Positions 43,188 through 51,966 are shown, numbered from the stretch's first letter. The stretch: DNA of 64,000 nucleotides from Streptomyces leeuwenhoekii (GCF_001013905.1 NZ_LN831790.1:558001-622000), one strand, 5' to 3'. Made by a program: numbers and translations. The notes: generated from the letters alone by a model not told the origin.

Positions 43188-43646
43188 CTACTGAAGGGGG
43201 AACGGGCGCCCGCGCTCGGTCTCGGGCCGGGGCCCGCGGATCCGGCGCTCCCCCTCCTCGATCGGGACGTCGTCGATGCTCGCCTCGCGGCGGGCCATCA
43301 GGCCGTGCTCGTCGAACTCCCACAGTTCGTTGCCGTAGGAGCGCCACCACCGGCCCTCCGCGTCGCGCGACTCGTACTGGAAGCGCACCGCGATGCGGTT
43401 GCCCTCCCAGGCCCACAGTTCCTTGCGCAGGGCGTAGTCCCGCTCGCGCTGCCACTTGCGGGTCAGGAACTCGACGATGGCGGCGCGCCCGGTCAGGAAG
43501 GTGTCCCGGTTGCGCCAGACGGAGTCCCGCGTGTACGCGAGCGCCACCCGGTGCGGGTCGCGGGTGTTCCAGGCGTCCTCGGCGGCCTGCACCTTCAGGG
43601 CGGCGGTCTCCCGGGTGAACGGCGGGAGCGGCGGACGGGCGGTCAT
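43188..43646 (-). CDS. NTF2-like protein (DUF1348)
   Basis: A 152-aa cone-fold protein of the DUF1348/NTF2-like group: [20 protein letters not shown], then [20 protein letters not shown] and [20 protein letters not shown]. Members are small hydrolase- or isomerase-like or binding proteins; no catalytic assignment is possible. It is the first gene of the minus-strand operon whose promoter region is shared with the divergent TetR gene and carries two matching operators. Confidence 0.85.
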   Translation of the reverse strand: MTARPPLPPFTRETAALKVQAAEDAWNTRDPHRVALAYTRDSVWRNRDTFLTGRAAIVEFLTRKWQRERDYALRKELWAWEGNRIAVRFQYESRDAEGRWWRSYGNELWEFDEHGLMARREASIDDVPIEEGERRIRGPRPETERGRPFPLQ

Positions 43647-43668
43647 GGGTCCTCCCCGGCGGCAGAAT

Positions 43669-43720
43669 GAGAACGGGCGTTCTCCACAAGGCTGTTACCG
43701 TATGAGAACGATCGTTCTCA
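43669..43720. promoter_or_regulatory. Two TetR operators in a divergent promoter
   Basis: GAGAACG-GG-CGTTCTC (43669-43684) and TGAGAACGATCGTTCTCA (43703-43720) share identical 7-base arms with a 2-base centre; centres are 35 bases apart. They occupy the 94-base gap between the NTF2-like operon and the tetR gene, predicting repression of both by the encoded regulator. Confidence 0.8.
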
Positions 43721-43740
43721 GGTCAAGGAGGGGTCCCCGC

Positions 43741-44292
43741 ATGGACATCGAGGTCGCCCGGGAGCGGGCGCTGGACGCCGCCGAGACACTGTTCTACGGC
43801 CGGGGTGTGCAGTGCGTCGGCATGGACGACATCCGCGCCGCCTCCGGCCTCTCGCTCAGGCGTCTGTACCAGCTCTTCCCGGCCAAGGAGCAGTTGGTGG
43901 CGGCCTATCTGGAGCGGCGCGATGTGCGCTGGCGGGGGCGGCTGGCGCAGTACACCGGGCGGTACGCGGAGCCGCGGCGGCGGATCCTGGCCGTCTTCGA
44001 CTGGCTGGAGCGGTGGTTCGGCGAACCGGACTTCCGCGGATGCGCGTGGATCAACGCCCACGGTGAGCTCGGCGCCCTCTCGCCCCTGGTGGCGGAGCGG
44101 GTTCGGGCGCACAAGCGGGCCTTCGGGCGGTTCCTCGACGAGCTGGTCGCCGGAGCGGGCCTGCCGGCCCCGCTGGGCGGACAGTTGTTCCTGCTGGCGG
44201 AGGGCGCCATGGTGACGGCGGGCATCACGGGGAGCGCGGAACCCGCGGCCCGCGCGCGCGAGGCGGCGCGGGCCCTGCTGGCGGCCCGCTGA
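43741..44292 (+). CDS. TetR-family transcriptional regulator
   Basis: A 183-aa repressor. Residues about 5-55 hold the helix-turn-helix (ALDAAETLFYGRGVQCVGMD, then GLSLRRLYQLFPAKEQLVA). The C-terminal domain (GCAWINAHGELGALSPLVAE) is of the type with a cysteine that in relatives senses electrophiles or xenobiotics. AAGGAGGGG lies ten bases before the ATG. Two palindromes immediately upstream are its likely sites, so it represses itself and the divergent NTF2/flavoprotein genes. The inducer is unknown. Confidence 0.88.
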   Translation: MDIEVARERALDAAETLFYGRGVQCVGMDDIRAASGLSLRRLYQLFPAKEQLVAAYLERRDVRWRGRLAQYTGRYAEPRRRILAVFDWLERWFGEPDFRGCAWINAHGELGALSPLVAERVRAHKRAFGRFLDELVAGAGLPAPLGGQLFLLAEGAMVTAGITGSAEPAARAREAARALLAAR

Positions 44293-44422
44293 CCGGCGTC
44301 GGACGGCGGCCGGCGACGCCACCGCCTCCCGTGCCGCGGCCGGCGACGCCGCGGCCCGTCCCACCGCCCCGGCCGGCCCGGGCAGCAGGTCGAATCCCTG
44401 CGGGGACACGCTCCCGGAGCGG

Positions 44423-45082
44423 GTGGCGGGCGGCGCGCCGGAGGACGAGGCGGTGCTGGCCGAGTCGGTGGGCCTCGCCCTGCTGGTGGTGCTGAACGAG
44501 CTCGGCCCGGCCGAGCGGGTGGCGTTCGTGCCGCACGACCTGTTCGGTGTGCCGTTCGACCGGATCGCGGCGGTCACCGGGCGGTCCCGGCCGGCCGCCA
44601 AGAAGCTCGCCACCCGCGCCCGAGCCAAGGTGCGGGGCGTCCCGGTGCTGCCGGGTGCCGAGCTGGAGCGGCACCGGCAGGTCGTCGAGGCGTTCCCGGG
44701 CGCCGCCCGGGGCGGTGACCTGGCCGCGCTGCTCGACGTCCTGGCACCGGACGTCGTCCGGCGGGCCGATCCGGTGGCCGTACCGCCCGGTGGCCCGGTC
44801 GAACTGCCGGGTGCCCGGGCGGTGGTGGAAGGGACGCTGCTGCTGCGGCAGCGGGCCCGGTCCACCGCGCTCGCCCTGGTGGACGGCACCGTCGGCGCGG
44901 TGGTCGCGCCGCGCGGGCGGCTGGTGTGCGCCCTGCGGATCACCGTCGCCGACGGTCGGGTCGCCTCGTACGAGGTGGTGGCGGAGCCGGAGCGGTGCCG
45001 CCCGCTCGGCCTCGCGGTGCTGGATCTCCCGCCGCGAACGGCGCCCGGGCACGCCCTCGCGGCTGCGCACGACGGGAACTGA
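44423..45082 (+). pseudogene. N-terminally truncated ECF41-type sigma factor
   Basis: A frame of 219 codons from GTG 44423. The first 75 residues match sigma region 4 of ECF41 factors (AESVGLALLVVLNELGPAER, GVPFDRIAAVTGRSRPAAKK) and the rest is the SnoaL-like C-terminal domain of that group (VVEAFPGAARGGDLAALLDV). Region 2, which binds the -10 element and RNA polymerase, is completely missing; in-frame sequence just upstream (CGDTLPERVAGG) still fits the region 2-4 linker, then homology stops near 44385. It cannot work as a sigma factor; expression as a binding domain is possible. Its usual partner carboxymuconolactone decarboxylase is absent. Confidence 0.65.
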
Positions 45083-45268
45083 CGGGCCGTCGGACAGCGA
45101 TCGGGCGCGCGGAGAGCCGGGCGGTGAAGAAACGGGCGCCCTCGTGGCCGCCCCGCCCGACGCCCGCTGCCGGGCGGGGCCGGGAAAGGCCGACGGACGG
45201 GAGGGGAGACCGGGGAGTTCTTTCCCGGCCGGGCGCGCATGAAGCGGGGATGGCCGGGCATCCGGGTG

Positions 45269-46399
45269 TCAGGCCCCGCCGCGCTCCCCCGTCGCGGCGG
45301 GGCTTTCCCGTGCCTCCTGCGCCGGGCGGTCGGTCACGTCGAGGAAGATCTGCCGCGCTTCGGGCACGGTGTGGGCTATGGACCGCTTGATGCGGACGGC
45401 GACCTCCTCGACCCGCTCGCTGTCCAGGCCGGGCACCAGGTCGACGCGGGCCGCCACCAGGGCGGAGTCCAGGCCCGTCTTCATCGTGAACAGCGCTTCC
45501 ACGCTGTCGATCTCCGGCTGCGCCTGGAGCAGCGCCCGGATCCGGCCACTGGCCTCCGGGTCGGCGGCCTCCCCGATCAACTGGTCGCGGGCCTCGCGGC
45601 CCAGGCGGTAGGCGACGTACACCAGCAGGGTGCCGATCGCGAGGGAGGCGCACGCCTCCCACACCACCTGGCCGGTGGCCATGTGGAGCACCATGCCGGC
45701 GATCGCCAGCGTCACCCCGACCACGGCGGTGCCGTCCTCGGCGACGACCGTACGCAGCGCCGGGTCGCGCAGGCCGCGCGAGCCGCCCTGGTGGCGCACC
45801 TGGTACAGGGCCCGCAGCAGCGACGCGCCCTCGGCCAGCAGGGCGACGCCGAGCACGACCAGGCCGGCGACATAGCCGCCGAGCTCCTCCGCGGCCCCGC
45901 CGCGGAGGGCTTCGACGCCCTGGTAGAAGGAGAAGCAGCCGCCCATCACGAAGATCCCGACGGCCGCGAGAAGGGACCAGAAGAACCGTTCCTTGCCGTA
46001 ACCGAAAGGGTGCCGCCGGTCGGCGGGGCGGCGGCTGCGGCGCAGCGCGGCCAGCAGGAAGACCTCGTTCATGCTGTCGGCCACCGAGTGCGCCGCCTCC
46101 GACAGCAGGGCGGGCGATCCGGCGAGGAAGCCGCCGGCCGCCTTGGCGACCGCGATCACCAGATTGGCCGCCAGCGCCACCAGCACGGTGACGCGGGTCC
46201 TGCGGTCGGCCTTCGTGCCGGTGCCCCCGTCCGGGCCGCCCTCGGCGTTCCCCTCCGTCGTCTCTCCCCCTGCGTCGCCGCCCCCTTTCCCCTCCTGGTG
46301 CGCCGCCGCGGACCGGTGTGGTGTGCCGTCCGCCGCCCGGTGCGCCTCGCGCTGCTCCGTCTTCCGCTCCGTCTGCCGATCCGAGGATGTCCCGCTCAC
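45269..46399 (-). CDS. Cation diffusion facilitator
   Basis: A 376-aa CDF transporter exporting Zn, Fe, Mn or similar divalent metal in exchange for protons. A long, hydrophilic, glycine/histidine-poor N-terminal tail (about 65 residues) precedes six membrane helices; metal-site residues appear in ALLSEAAHSVADSMNEVFLL and the second aspartate pair region VVAEDGTAVVGVTLAIAG. The cytosolic C-terminal domain (RIRALLQAQPEIDSVEALFT) is complete. GTG start at 46399. Metal choice is not determinable. Confidence 0.88.
   Translation of the reverse strand: MSGTSSDRQTERKTEQREAHRAADGTPHRSAAAHQEGKGGGDAGGETTEGNAEGGPDGGTGTKADRRTRVTVLVALAANLVIAVAKAAGGFLAGSPALLSEAAHSVADSMNEVFLLAALRRSRRPADRRHPFGYGKERFFWSLLAAVGIFVMGGCFSFYQGVEALRGGAAEELGGYVAGLVVLGVALLAEGASLLRALYQVRHQGGSRGLRDPALRTVVAEDGTAVVGVTLAIAGMVLHMATGQVVWEACASLAIGTLLVYVAYRLGREARDQLIGEAADPEASGRIRALLQAQPEIDSVEALFTMKTGLDSALVAARVDLVPGLDSERVEEVAVRIKRSIAHTVPEARQIFLDVTDRPAQEARESPAATGERGGA
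45273..45303 (+). terminator. Hairpin at the 3' end of the CDF gene
   Basis: GCCCCGCCGCG and CGCGGCGGGGC form an 11-bp perfect stem with a 9-base loop, followed on the plus strand by TTTCCC. It lies within the last codons of the CDF gene and could end plus-strand transcripts from the sigma-factor remnant. Confidence 0.5.
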
Positions 46400-46531
46400 G
46401 TCTCGCCGACTGCCCCGGCCGGGCGCGCCTCACACCCTTCTTGTGGGTGGCTCACCAGTGCCGACGGCGCAAAACGGGGAACGCGTCCACCAGGGCACCC
46501 GCACGACGGGTACGACTGGGAGGTGAGGTGC

Positions 46532-47557
46532 ATGAGCGGCGACGGCGGGGGCGGCGGCAACCGCGCGTACGGCAGGAAGACGTTCAAGCGGTCCAGGAGC
46601 CACTTCGCGGACCGGATCACCGCGGACGGGCGGGACGGCTGGCCGGTGGAGCCCGGCCGGTACCGCCTGGTGGTCAGCCGCGCCTGTCCCTGGGCCGGCC
46701 GGGCGGTGATCTCCCGGCGGCTGCTCGGTCTGGAGGACGCCCTGTCCCTGGCGATCGCCGACCCGGTCCAGGACGACCGTAGCTGGCGGTTCACCCTCGA
46801 TGCGGACGGTCGCGACCCGGTGCTCGGCATCCGGTACCTCGGCGAGGCGTACGACAAGCGGGAGACGGGGTATCCGGGCGGGGTGAGCGTACCGGCGATC
46901 GTGGACGTGCCCAGTGGGCGGCTGGTCACCAACGACTACCAGCAGATCACCCTGGATCTGGCCACCCAGTGGTCGGCGCTGCACCGTCCGGGAGCGCCCG
47001 ACCTGTACCCGCCGGCGCTGCGGGACGAGATCGACTCGGTGATGGCGGAGGTCTACGAAGACGTCAACAACGGTGTCTACCGGGCGGGCTTCGCCACCGG
47101 CCAGCGTGAGTACGAGGCCGCCTGCACGGCCGTGTTCGAGCGGCTGGAGCTGCTCGCGCGGCGGCTGGAGAGGCGGCGCTATCTGGTCGGCGACACGATC
47201 ACGGAGGCGGACATCCGGCTGTTCACCACGCTGGTCCGCTTCGACGCCGTCTACCACGGCCACTTCAAGTGCAACCGCTGGAAGCTGACGGAGAACCGGG
47301 TCCTGTGGGCGTACGCCCGCGATCTGTTCCAGACGCCCGGCTTCGGCGACACCGTCGACTTCGATCACATCAAGCGCCACTACTACCAGGTCCACACCGG
47401 CATCAATCCCACCGGGATCGTTCCGCTGGGCCCGGACCTGTCCGGGTGGCTGACCCCGCATCACCGTGAGGAGCTGGGCGGCCGGCCCTTCGGCGACGGG
47501 ACGCCGCCGGGTCCGGTCCCCGCCGGGGAGCGGGTCCCCGCACGGGGCCGCCCCTGA
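46532..47557 (+). CDS. Glutathionyl-hydroquinone-reductase-like GST (YqjG/ECM4 family)
   Basis: A 341-aa xi-class glutathione-transferase-like protein. Catalytic motif SRACPWAGR at about residues 52-60 carries the active cysteine; VPAIVDVPSGRLVTNDY and the C-terminal all-helical domain with DTITEADIRLFTTLVRFDAV and KCNRWKLTENRVLWAYARDL follow. Family enzymes reduce glutathionyl-hydroquinones. Streptomyces make mycothiol, so the thiol substrate is probably mycothiol-derived; that is inference. ATG 46532 with GAGGTGAGGTG upstream; the frame extending upstream to 45239 crosses the CDF gene. Confidence 0.9.
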   Translation: MSGDGGGGGNRAYGRKTFKRSRSHFADRITADGRDGWPVEPGRYRLVVSRACPWAGRAVISRRLLGLEDALSLAIADPVQDDRSWRFTLDADGRDPVLGIRYLGEAYDKRETGYPGGVSVPAIVDVPSGRLVTNDYQQITLDLATQWSALHRPGAPDLYPPALRDEIDSVMAEVYEDVNNGVYRAGFATGQREYEAACTAVFERLELLARRLERRRYLVGDTITEADIRLFTTLVRFDAVYHGHFKCNRWKLTENRVLWAYARDLFQTPGFGDTVDFDHIKRHYYQVHTGINPTGIVPLGPDLSGWLTPHHREELGGRPFGDGTPPGPVPAGERVPARGRP

Positions 47558-47642
47558 CAGTCCTCCTCCCCCGCGCGCGGCCGGCATCGGTCGGCGCGCC
47601 CGCCGAACACCCACCGCACACGCATCACACAAGGAGATCCAC

Positions 47643-47945
47643 GTGGGCAAGAGCAAGAAGAAGAAACTCCCCCTCGCCTACCAGCCCGTCGGGTTCGTGC
47701 TGGGCTGGGCGGGCGGCGCGCTGGCCGGCATGGCCTTCCGCAAGACCTGGAAGGTGCTCCGGCACGAGGACGACGCGCCCGACGCGCTCGACCCGGACCG
47801 CGGCTGGGGCGAGATCCTGCTGGCGGCCGCGGTGCAGGGTGCCATCTTCGCCGTGGTGCGCAGCGCCGTGGACCGGACCGGGGCCAAGGCCATCGCCCGC
47901 TCGACCGGGGTCTGGCCCTCCAAGGACAGCGGCGGCCGGGACTGA
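47643..47945 (+). CDS. DUF4235 membrane protein
   Basis: A 100-aa protein of the actinobacterial DUF4235 family: lysine-rich start (GKSKKKKLPLAYQPVGF), a membrane segment VLGWAGGALAGMAF, conserved RKTWKVLRHEDDAPDALDPD, a second hydrophobic segment EILLAAAVQGAIFAVVRSAV and a basic tail. Function is unknown; it is a membrane protein common in Streptomyces. AAGGAG six bases before the GTG fixes the start. Confidence 0.88.
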   Translation: MGKSKKKKLPLAYQPVGFVLGWAGGALAGMAFRKTWKVLRHEDDAPDALDPDRGWGEILLAAAVQGAIFAVVRSAVDRTGAKAIARSTGVWPSKDSGGRD

Positions 47946-47951
47946 TGACGC

Positions 47952-48005
47952 GAGCCCCGGTGCCGGCCGGACGCCATCCACGGGGTCCGGCCGGCACCGG
48001 GGCTC
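47952..48005. terminator. 21-bp bidirectional hairpin
   Basis: Positions 47952-47972 and 47985-48005 are exact reverse complements with a 12-base loop, placed between the convergent DUF4235 and VOC genes. Confidence 0.88.
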
Positions 48006-48041
48006 TCGCTCGCCCGCCCCGCCGGGGCGGGCGGACGGGGC

Positions 48042-48434
48042 TCAGCCCTGCTTGGGCGCCGTCGACGCGACACGGCGCAGTGTGAAGGAGTGGCCCGCCG
48101 GGTCGGCGAAGCTCCGCTCCTCGTAGGGACCGGGCGCGTCCTTCGCCTCCAGCGGGCGTCCGCCGAGCCCGACGACCCCGCGCTCGGCCGCGTCCAGATC
48201 CTCCACCACGAAGTCCAGGTGGGCCTGGAGGGAGTTCTCGGGCCGGGGCCAGCTCGGCGGGGTGGCGTTCACATCACGCCGGAAGGCCATGCGGAAACCG
48301 TCCGCTCCCCTGATCTCCACCCGGTTGGCGGTCGCCTCCGTCTCCTCCCCGCCCAGCAGCGCCTTGTAGAACTCGGCGAGCTTCTCGGGCTCGGCACAGT
48401 CGAGCACCACGACGCCCGCGTTCACCAGTGCCAT
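48042..48434 (-). CDS. VOC-superfamily (glyoxalase-like) protein
   Basis: A 130-aa vicinal-oxygen-chelate protein with two beta-alpha-beta-beta-beta halves: VNAGVVVLDCAEPEKLAEFY and HLDFVVEDLDAAERGVVGLG, ending SFADPAGHSFTLRRV. It matches the small Streptomyces glyoxalase/bleomycin-resistance-like proteins. Family roles range from drug binding to isomerisation, and metal ligands are only partly kept. GGAGGAG four bases before ATG 48434 sets the start. Nothing nearby suggests a substrate. Confidence 0.85.
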   Translation of the reverse strand: MALVNAGVVVLDCAEPEKLAEFYKALLGGEETEATANRVEIRGADGFRMAFRRDVNATPPSWPRPENSLQAHLDFVVEDLDAAERGVVGLGGRPLEAKDAPGPYEERSFADPAGHSFTLRRVASTAPKQG

Positions 48435-48568
48435 GTCTCCTCCGAAGGGATCCCAGGCGCGAAACGGCCGTGCCCCGCGCCCTGTTACCTTGCGGATATC
48501 CCGGCCCGGCGGATTCAGTCGGTCGCGGGCCTCCGGCCTGGCCGTCGGCACACGGGGCGAGCCCGGGT

Positions 48569-48601
48569 GGGGAGCGCTCCCACGACCAGGAAGCGCTCCC
48601 C
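48569..48601 (-). terminator. Hairpin after the sugar dehydrogenase gene
   Basis: GGGGAGCGC and GCGCTCCCC form a 9-bp stem around a 15-base loop, 26 bases beyond the dehydrogenase stop. The left arm lies in GGGGAGCGCTCCCA, which matches the CebR site at 13 of 14 positions, so a regulatory reading is also possible. Confidence 0.5.
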
Positions 48602-48626
48602 CTCGGCCGGCCCGCGGGCCGGCGGC

Positions 48627-50189
48627 TCAGCGTCCGACGGCGCAGGCGTCTTCGTTGAGGGTGAACCGCGGCGGCGCCGAGGCGTCGCCGGTGTGTTCGG
48701 CGAGGTAGCCGAGGGTGACGCTCCCGCCCGGCGGGATCGTCGCGTTGTGCCCGGCGTCGGTCGCCGTGATCACGTTGCTCAGCTGGGTGAGGTCGGTGTT
48801 CCAGTCGGAGACGACCTTCTGCCCGAACGCCAGCGGGAACTGGAGCGCCCAGCCGTTCACCGGCGTGTCACCGGTGTTGGTGACGGTGAGGTCGACCGTC
48901 AAGCCGGTGCCCCAGGACCGCACGGTGCGGTCGACCCGGCAGGTGGGCTCCTCCCGGGTGAACGACACCCGGTGCAGGCCGCCGGGAAGGTCGTTGACCA
49001 CGTAGAACTCACCGTCGACCGTCGTGCCGATCGACGTCACCTGGGTGGGCATCTTCCCGATCTCGGCCTGGTCGTACCCGCCCCGGCCGTCCGGCCGCAG
49101 TGCCCAGACGGTGGACGAGCAGTAGTCGGTGGCGATGTACGTGCCGCCCACCAGATCGGCGTACTTCTTCCCCCGGTAGACGTGGCCGCCGATGACCGAG
49201 CAGCCGCCGGTGTACGGGGAGTAGGTGAAGACGGGCTTGGTGTACTCCTCACCGGGCGGGCAGTGGCCGCCCTCGAACTTCTCCAGACCCTCGTAGCAGG
49301 ACCAGCCGAGGTTCGCCCCGCCCTGTCCGGGCGCGAGATGGTCGACCTCCTCCCAGTGGCCCTGGCCGACGTCGCCGATCCACAGCGAGCCGTCGGCGCG
49401 GTCGAAGGAGAACCGCCACGGGTTGCGCAGCCCGTACAGCCAGATCTCCGGGCGGGCGTTCGCGGTGCCGACGAAGGGGTTGTCCCCGGGGACGCAGTAC
49501 GGGAGCGTGCCGCAGCTCCGGGCGACGTCGATCCGCACGATCTTGCCCAGCAGGGTGTCCAGGCGCTGCCCGGCGCGGAAGGGATCTCCCGAGCCGCCGC
49601 CGTCGCCGATGCTCCAGTACAGCTTGCCGTCGGGGCCGAAGGCGAGCTGGCCGCCGTTGTGGTTGTTGTACTCGGCGTGTTCCTGGGAGAGCAGGACCTC
49701 CAGGCGGGATGCGTCGAGCCGGTAGCGGGCGAGGGTGACCGCGCCGTCGGGGAGCGCGGTGTACGCCAGGTACAGGTCCTGGCTCGTGGCGAAGTCGGGC
49801 GGGACGGCGATGCCGAGCAGGCCGCGTTCGTTGCCCGATTCGTCCACCGCCGAGGTGATGTCGATCAGCGGGGTGCGGGCGAGGCCGGTGTCCGGGTGGT
49901 AGACGCGGACGGTGCCGGACTTCTCGGTGATGAACAGGCGGCCCGTGCCGTCGTCGGGGGCGACCAGGGCGGTGGGCCGTCGCAGGCCGGAGGCGACCTG
50001 GGTGGTCGTGGCGCTGAGCGACGGCAGCGGCACCGCGGCGGTGGCCGCCGCGGTCCGGGGCGTGGTGGCCCCGGCGGCGGCCGCGGGTGCCGCGGCGGGG
50101 GGCGGTTCGGCGGCCTGGGCGGGCAGCGGGGCCAGGACGGTGAGGAGGGTGGCGAGCAGGAGGGGACCGGTCCAGCGGCGTCGTAACAT
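48627..50189 (-). CDS. Secreted PQQ-type sugar dehydrogenase with CBM2
   Basis: A 520-aa secreted oxidoreductase. Signal peptide about 1-27 (LLLATLLTVLAPLPAQAA). The catalytic six-bladed propeller of the soluble glucose/sorbosone dehydrogenase type covers about 55-405 (GLRRPTALVAPDDGTGRLFI, ERGLLGIAVPPDF, NHNGGQLAFGPDGKLYWSIG, NPWRFSFDRADGSLWIGDVG). The C-terminal 100 residues are a cellulose-binding CBM2 (TVRSWGTGLTVDLTVTNTGD, VNGWALQFPL, WNTDL). It probably oxidises sugars at the cellulose surface and could feed electrons to other oxidative enzymes. PQQ use is by family. Confidence 0.9.
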   Translation of the reverse strand: MLRRRWTGPLLLATLLTVLAPLPAQAAEPPPAAAPAAAAGATTPRTAAATAAVPLPSLSATTTQVASGLRRPTALVAPDDGTGRLFITEKSGTVRVYHPDTGLARTPLIDITSAVDESGNERGLLGIAVPPDFATSQDLYLAYTALPDGAVTLARYRLDASRLEVLLSQEHAEYNNHNGGQLAFGPDGKLYWSIGDGGGSGDPFRAGQRLDTLLGKIVRIDVARSCGTLPYCVPGDNPFVGTANARPEIWLYGLRNPWRFSFDRADGSLWIGDVGQGHWEEVDHLAPGQGGANLGWSCYEGLEKFEGGHCPPGEEYTKPVFTYSPYTGGCSVIGGHVYRGKKYADLVGGTYIATDYCSSTVWALRPDGRGGYDQAEIGKMPTQVTSIGTTVDGEFYVVNDLPGGLHRVSFTREEPTCRVDRTVRSWGTGLTVDLTVTNTGDTPVNGWALQFPLAFGQKVVSDWNTDLTQLSNVITATDAGHNATIPPGGSVTLGYLAEHTGDASAPPRFTLNEDACAVGR

Positions 50190-50794
50190 GTCGGCTCCAG
50201 GAGCGAGGACGCTTGCACGGCGGTGGCGCTTCCATGGGCAGCAGGCACGACCGCGCCGCCGCCCGCCGGGCTGGCCGGACACGGACGGCCGCGCGCGGGG
50301 ACACGGATGCCGGAACCGGCCGGGTGGGGAACCGGCCGGGCCGAAGGATCGTGTGCGTCCCCCAGGTGTGCCTGCCGGGACGGTAACCGCTCTCCCCTGC
50401 GTCACACCAGGCCCTTACCGCGACTTCCGGCCGGGCGGACACTCGGACACCACGCACGCGGCAGGCGGACACCGGGGCCACCGTCCGCCCGCCGGGTCTC
50501 TCGCTCGCGGGGCGGGCCGGGCGTACGCGCACCGCCTCCACGGCCCGGCCGGTAAGTCGAGCGGCGTCGCCGCAGGTGGGAAGCGGGCGAGTCTACGCGG
50601 CCGCCGACGCGCGGGCAGTAACCAAGATCACGAGATGACCACCGTGTAGATCATTTACGGCCTGGGCAGCCTCGTACCGCTTTTCGGTTCGATCTTCGAG
50701 CCGCGAAGGCGAGTTCGACAGCGCGGGTGGTCGGGGAGACCGCCCGCTCGCAGGGGCGGGGGGGCTCTGCGGTCCGTCTCCCGAAAGGAAGCCC
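50190..50794. other. 600-base divergent intergenic region
   Basis: No convincing gene. CGGTGGCGCTTCCA (50221-50234) upstream of the dehydrogenase matches the CebR consensus at 10 of 14 positions on the minus strand. The stretch 50620-50720 before the terpene synthase is more AT-rich and probably holds its promoter (TTTACG near 50655), but no clear -10 at proper spacing was seen. The short minus frame 50593-50829 lacks gene-like composition. Confidence 0.45.
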
Positions 50795-51823
50795 ATGCAG
50801 GACGTCCGGTTCGACCTTCCCTTCGACACCCCCGTCAGTGAGCACCTGGCCTACGCGCGGGAGCGTCATCTGCGCTGGGTGCGGGAGCGAGGGCTGGTGC
50901 GCAGTCAGGCCGGGTTCGAGGAGTACGTGTCCTGGGATCTGGCCCAGGCCGCCGCCCGCACCTACCCGTACGCCTCGCCGGACGGCATGGTGGTGCTGAT
51001 GAACTGGTTCTCCCTGGCCTTCCTCTTCGACGACCAGTTCGACGCGGGCCGGCCCGACCGGGCGGACCGGATAGCCGAGGTGGCCCGGGAGCTCATCGTC
51101 ACGCCGCTGCGGCCCGCCGGGGCTGCGCCGCGGGTGGTCTGCCCCATCACGCTGGCCTGGGCGGAGGTCTGGGAACAGCTCTCGCATGGCATGTCCCTGA
51201 CCTGGAAGACGCGTTTCGCCGCCTCCTGGGGGCGGTTCCTGGCGGCGCACTGCGAGGAGGTGGACCTGGCGGCACGGGGGCTGGCCGGGTCGCTGGGGGT
51301 GGCGGAGTACACCGCGTTCCGGCGCCGCACGGTCGGCATCCACCACAGCATCGACGCGGGCGAGGCCAGCCGCGGTTTCGAGGTGCCGGCTCAGGCGATG
51401 GCGCATCCGCTGATGGAGCGGATGCGGGACCTGGCCGCGGACACCATCGGGTTCATGAACGACATCCACTCCTTCGAGCGGGAGCGGCGCCGCGGGGACG
51501 GCCACAACCTCGTCGCCGTCCTGCACCGGGAGCGGGGGTGCTCGTGGGCGGAGGCCGCCGACGCGGCCTACCGCATGACGACCACCTGCCTCGGCGAGTA
51601 CCTCGAACTGGAGGCCCGCGTCCCGCAGATGTGCGACGAGCTGGGGCTCGACGCGGAGCAGCGGCTCCGGGTGGAGATGGGCGTGGAGGCCATCCGGCAC
51701 TGGATCAACGGCAACTACGAGTGGGCGCTGACCACCGGTCGCTATGCGGCGGTGAAGGAGGGCCCGGTGGCCACGGCCGAGTCGGCGGGGCGGGGTTCGG
51801 TGGACGACCTGCTGACGGTCTGA
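50795..51823 (+). CDS. Class I terpene synthase
   Basis: A 342-aa bacterial terpene cyclase that ionises a prenyl diphosphate (most likely farnesyl) and cyclises it. The metal motifs are complete: DDQFD at residues 79-83 and the NSE triad N222, S226, E230 in NDIHSFERERR; the C-terminal HWINGNYEWALTTGRY includes the conserved RY pair. Length is normal for a sesquiterpene cyclase. GAAAGGAAG seven bases before the ATG. It converges on a conservon-linked P450, a likely tailoring enzyme. The product cannot be read from sequence; I do not assign a named terpene. Confidence 0.92.
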   Translation: MQDVRFDLPFDTPVSEHLAYARERHLRWVRERGLVRSQAGFEEYVSWDLAQAAARTYPYASPDGMVVLMNWFSLAFLFDDQFDAGRPDRADRIAEVARELIVTPLRPAGAAPRVVCPITLAWAEVWEQLSHGMSLTWKTRFAASWGRFLAAHCEEVDLAARGLAGSLGVAEYTAFRRRTVGIHHSIDAGEASRGFEVPAQAMAHPLMERMRDLAADTIGFMNDIHSFERERRRGDGHNLVAVLHRERGCSWAEAADAAYRMTTTCLGEYLELEARVPQMCDELGLDAEQRLRVEMGVEAIRHWINGNYEWALTTGRYAAVKEGPVATAESAGRGSVDDLLTV

Positions 51824-51966
51824 CCCCTGTTGCCCCTGCGGGTGCCGCCCGGCCGGGTCGCCGGACGGGCGGTGGCCGGGCGGTGGCCCGGTTGCGGGGG
51901 GCAGGCACCGGACCGGGCGGTTCCGGCCGCCTCGCCGCCGGACCGCCTCGCCGGCCCACCCGGGCC

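Noticed and set aside
44385..44401. tRNA T-arm-like sequence (GCAGG, loop TCGAATC, CCTGC) at the edge of the sigma-factor remnant, possible attachment site
   Set aside because: The loop lacks the conserved TTC order, no anticodon or acceptor arms can be built upstream, and the bases read through in frame as the sigma-factor linker.
50593..50829. A 78-codon minus-strand frame before the terpene synthase
   Set aside because: No ribosome site, it overlaps the synthase start, and its composition is not gene-like.
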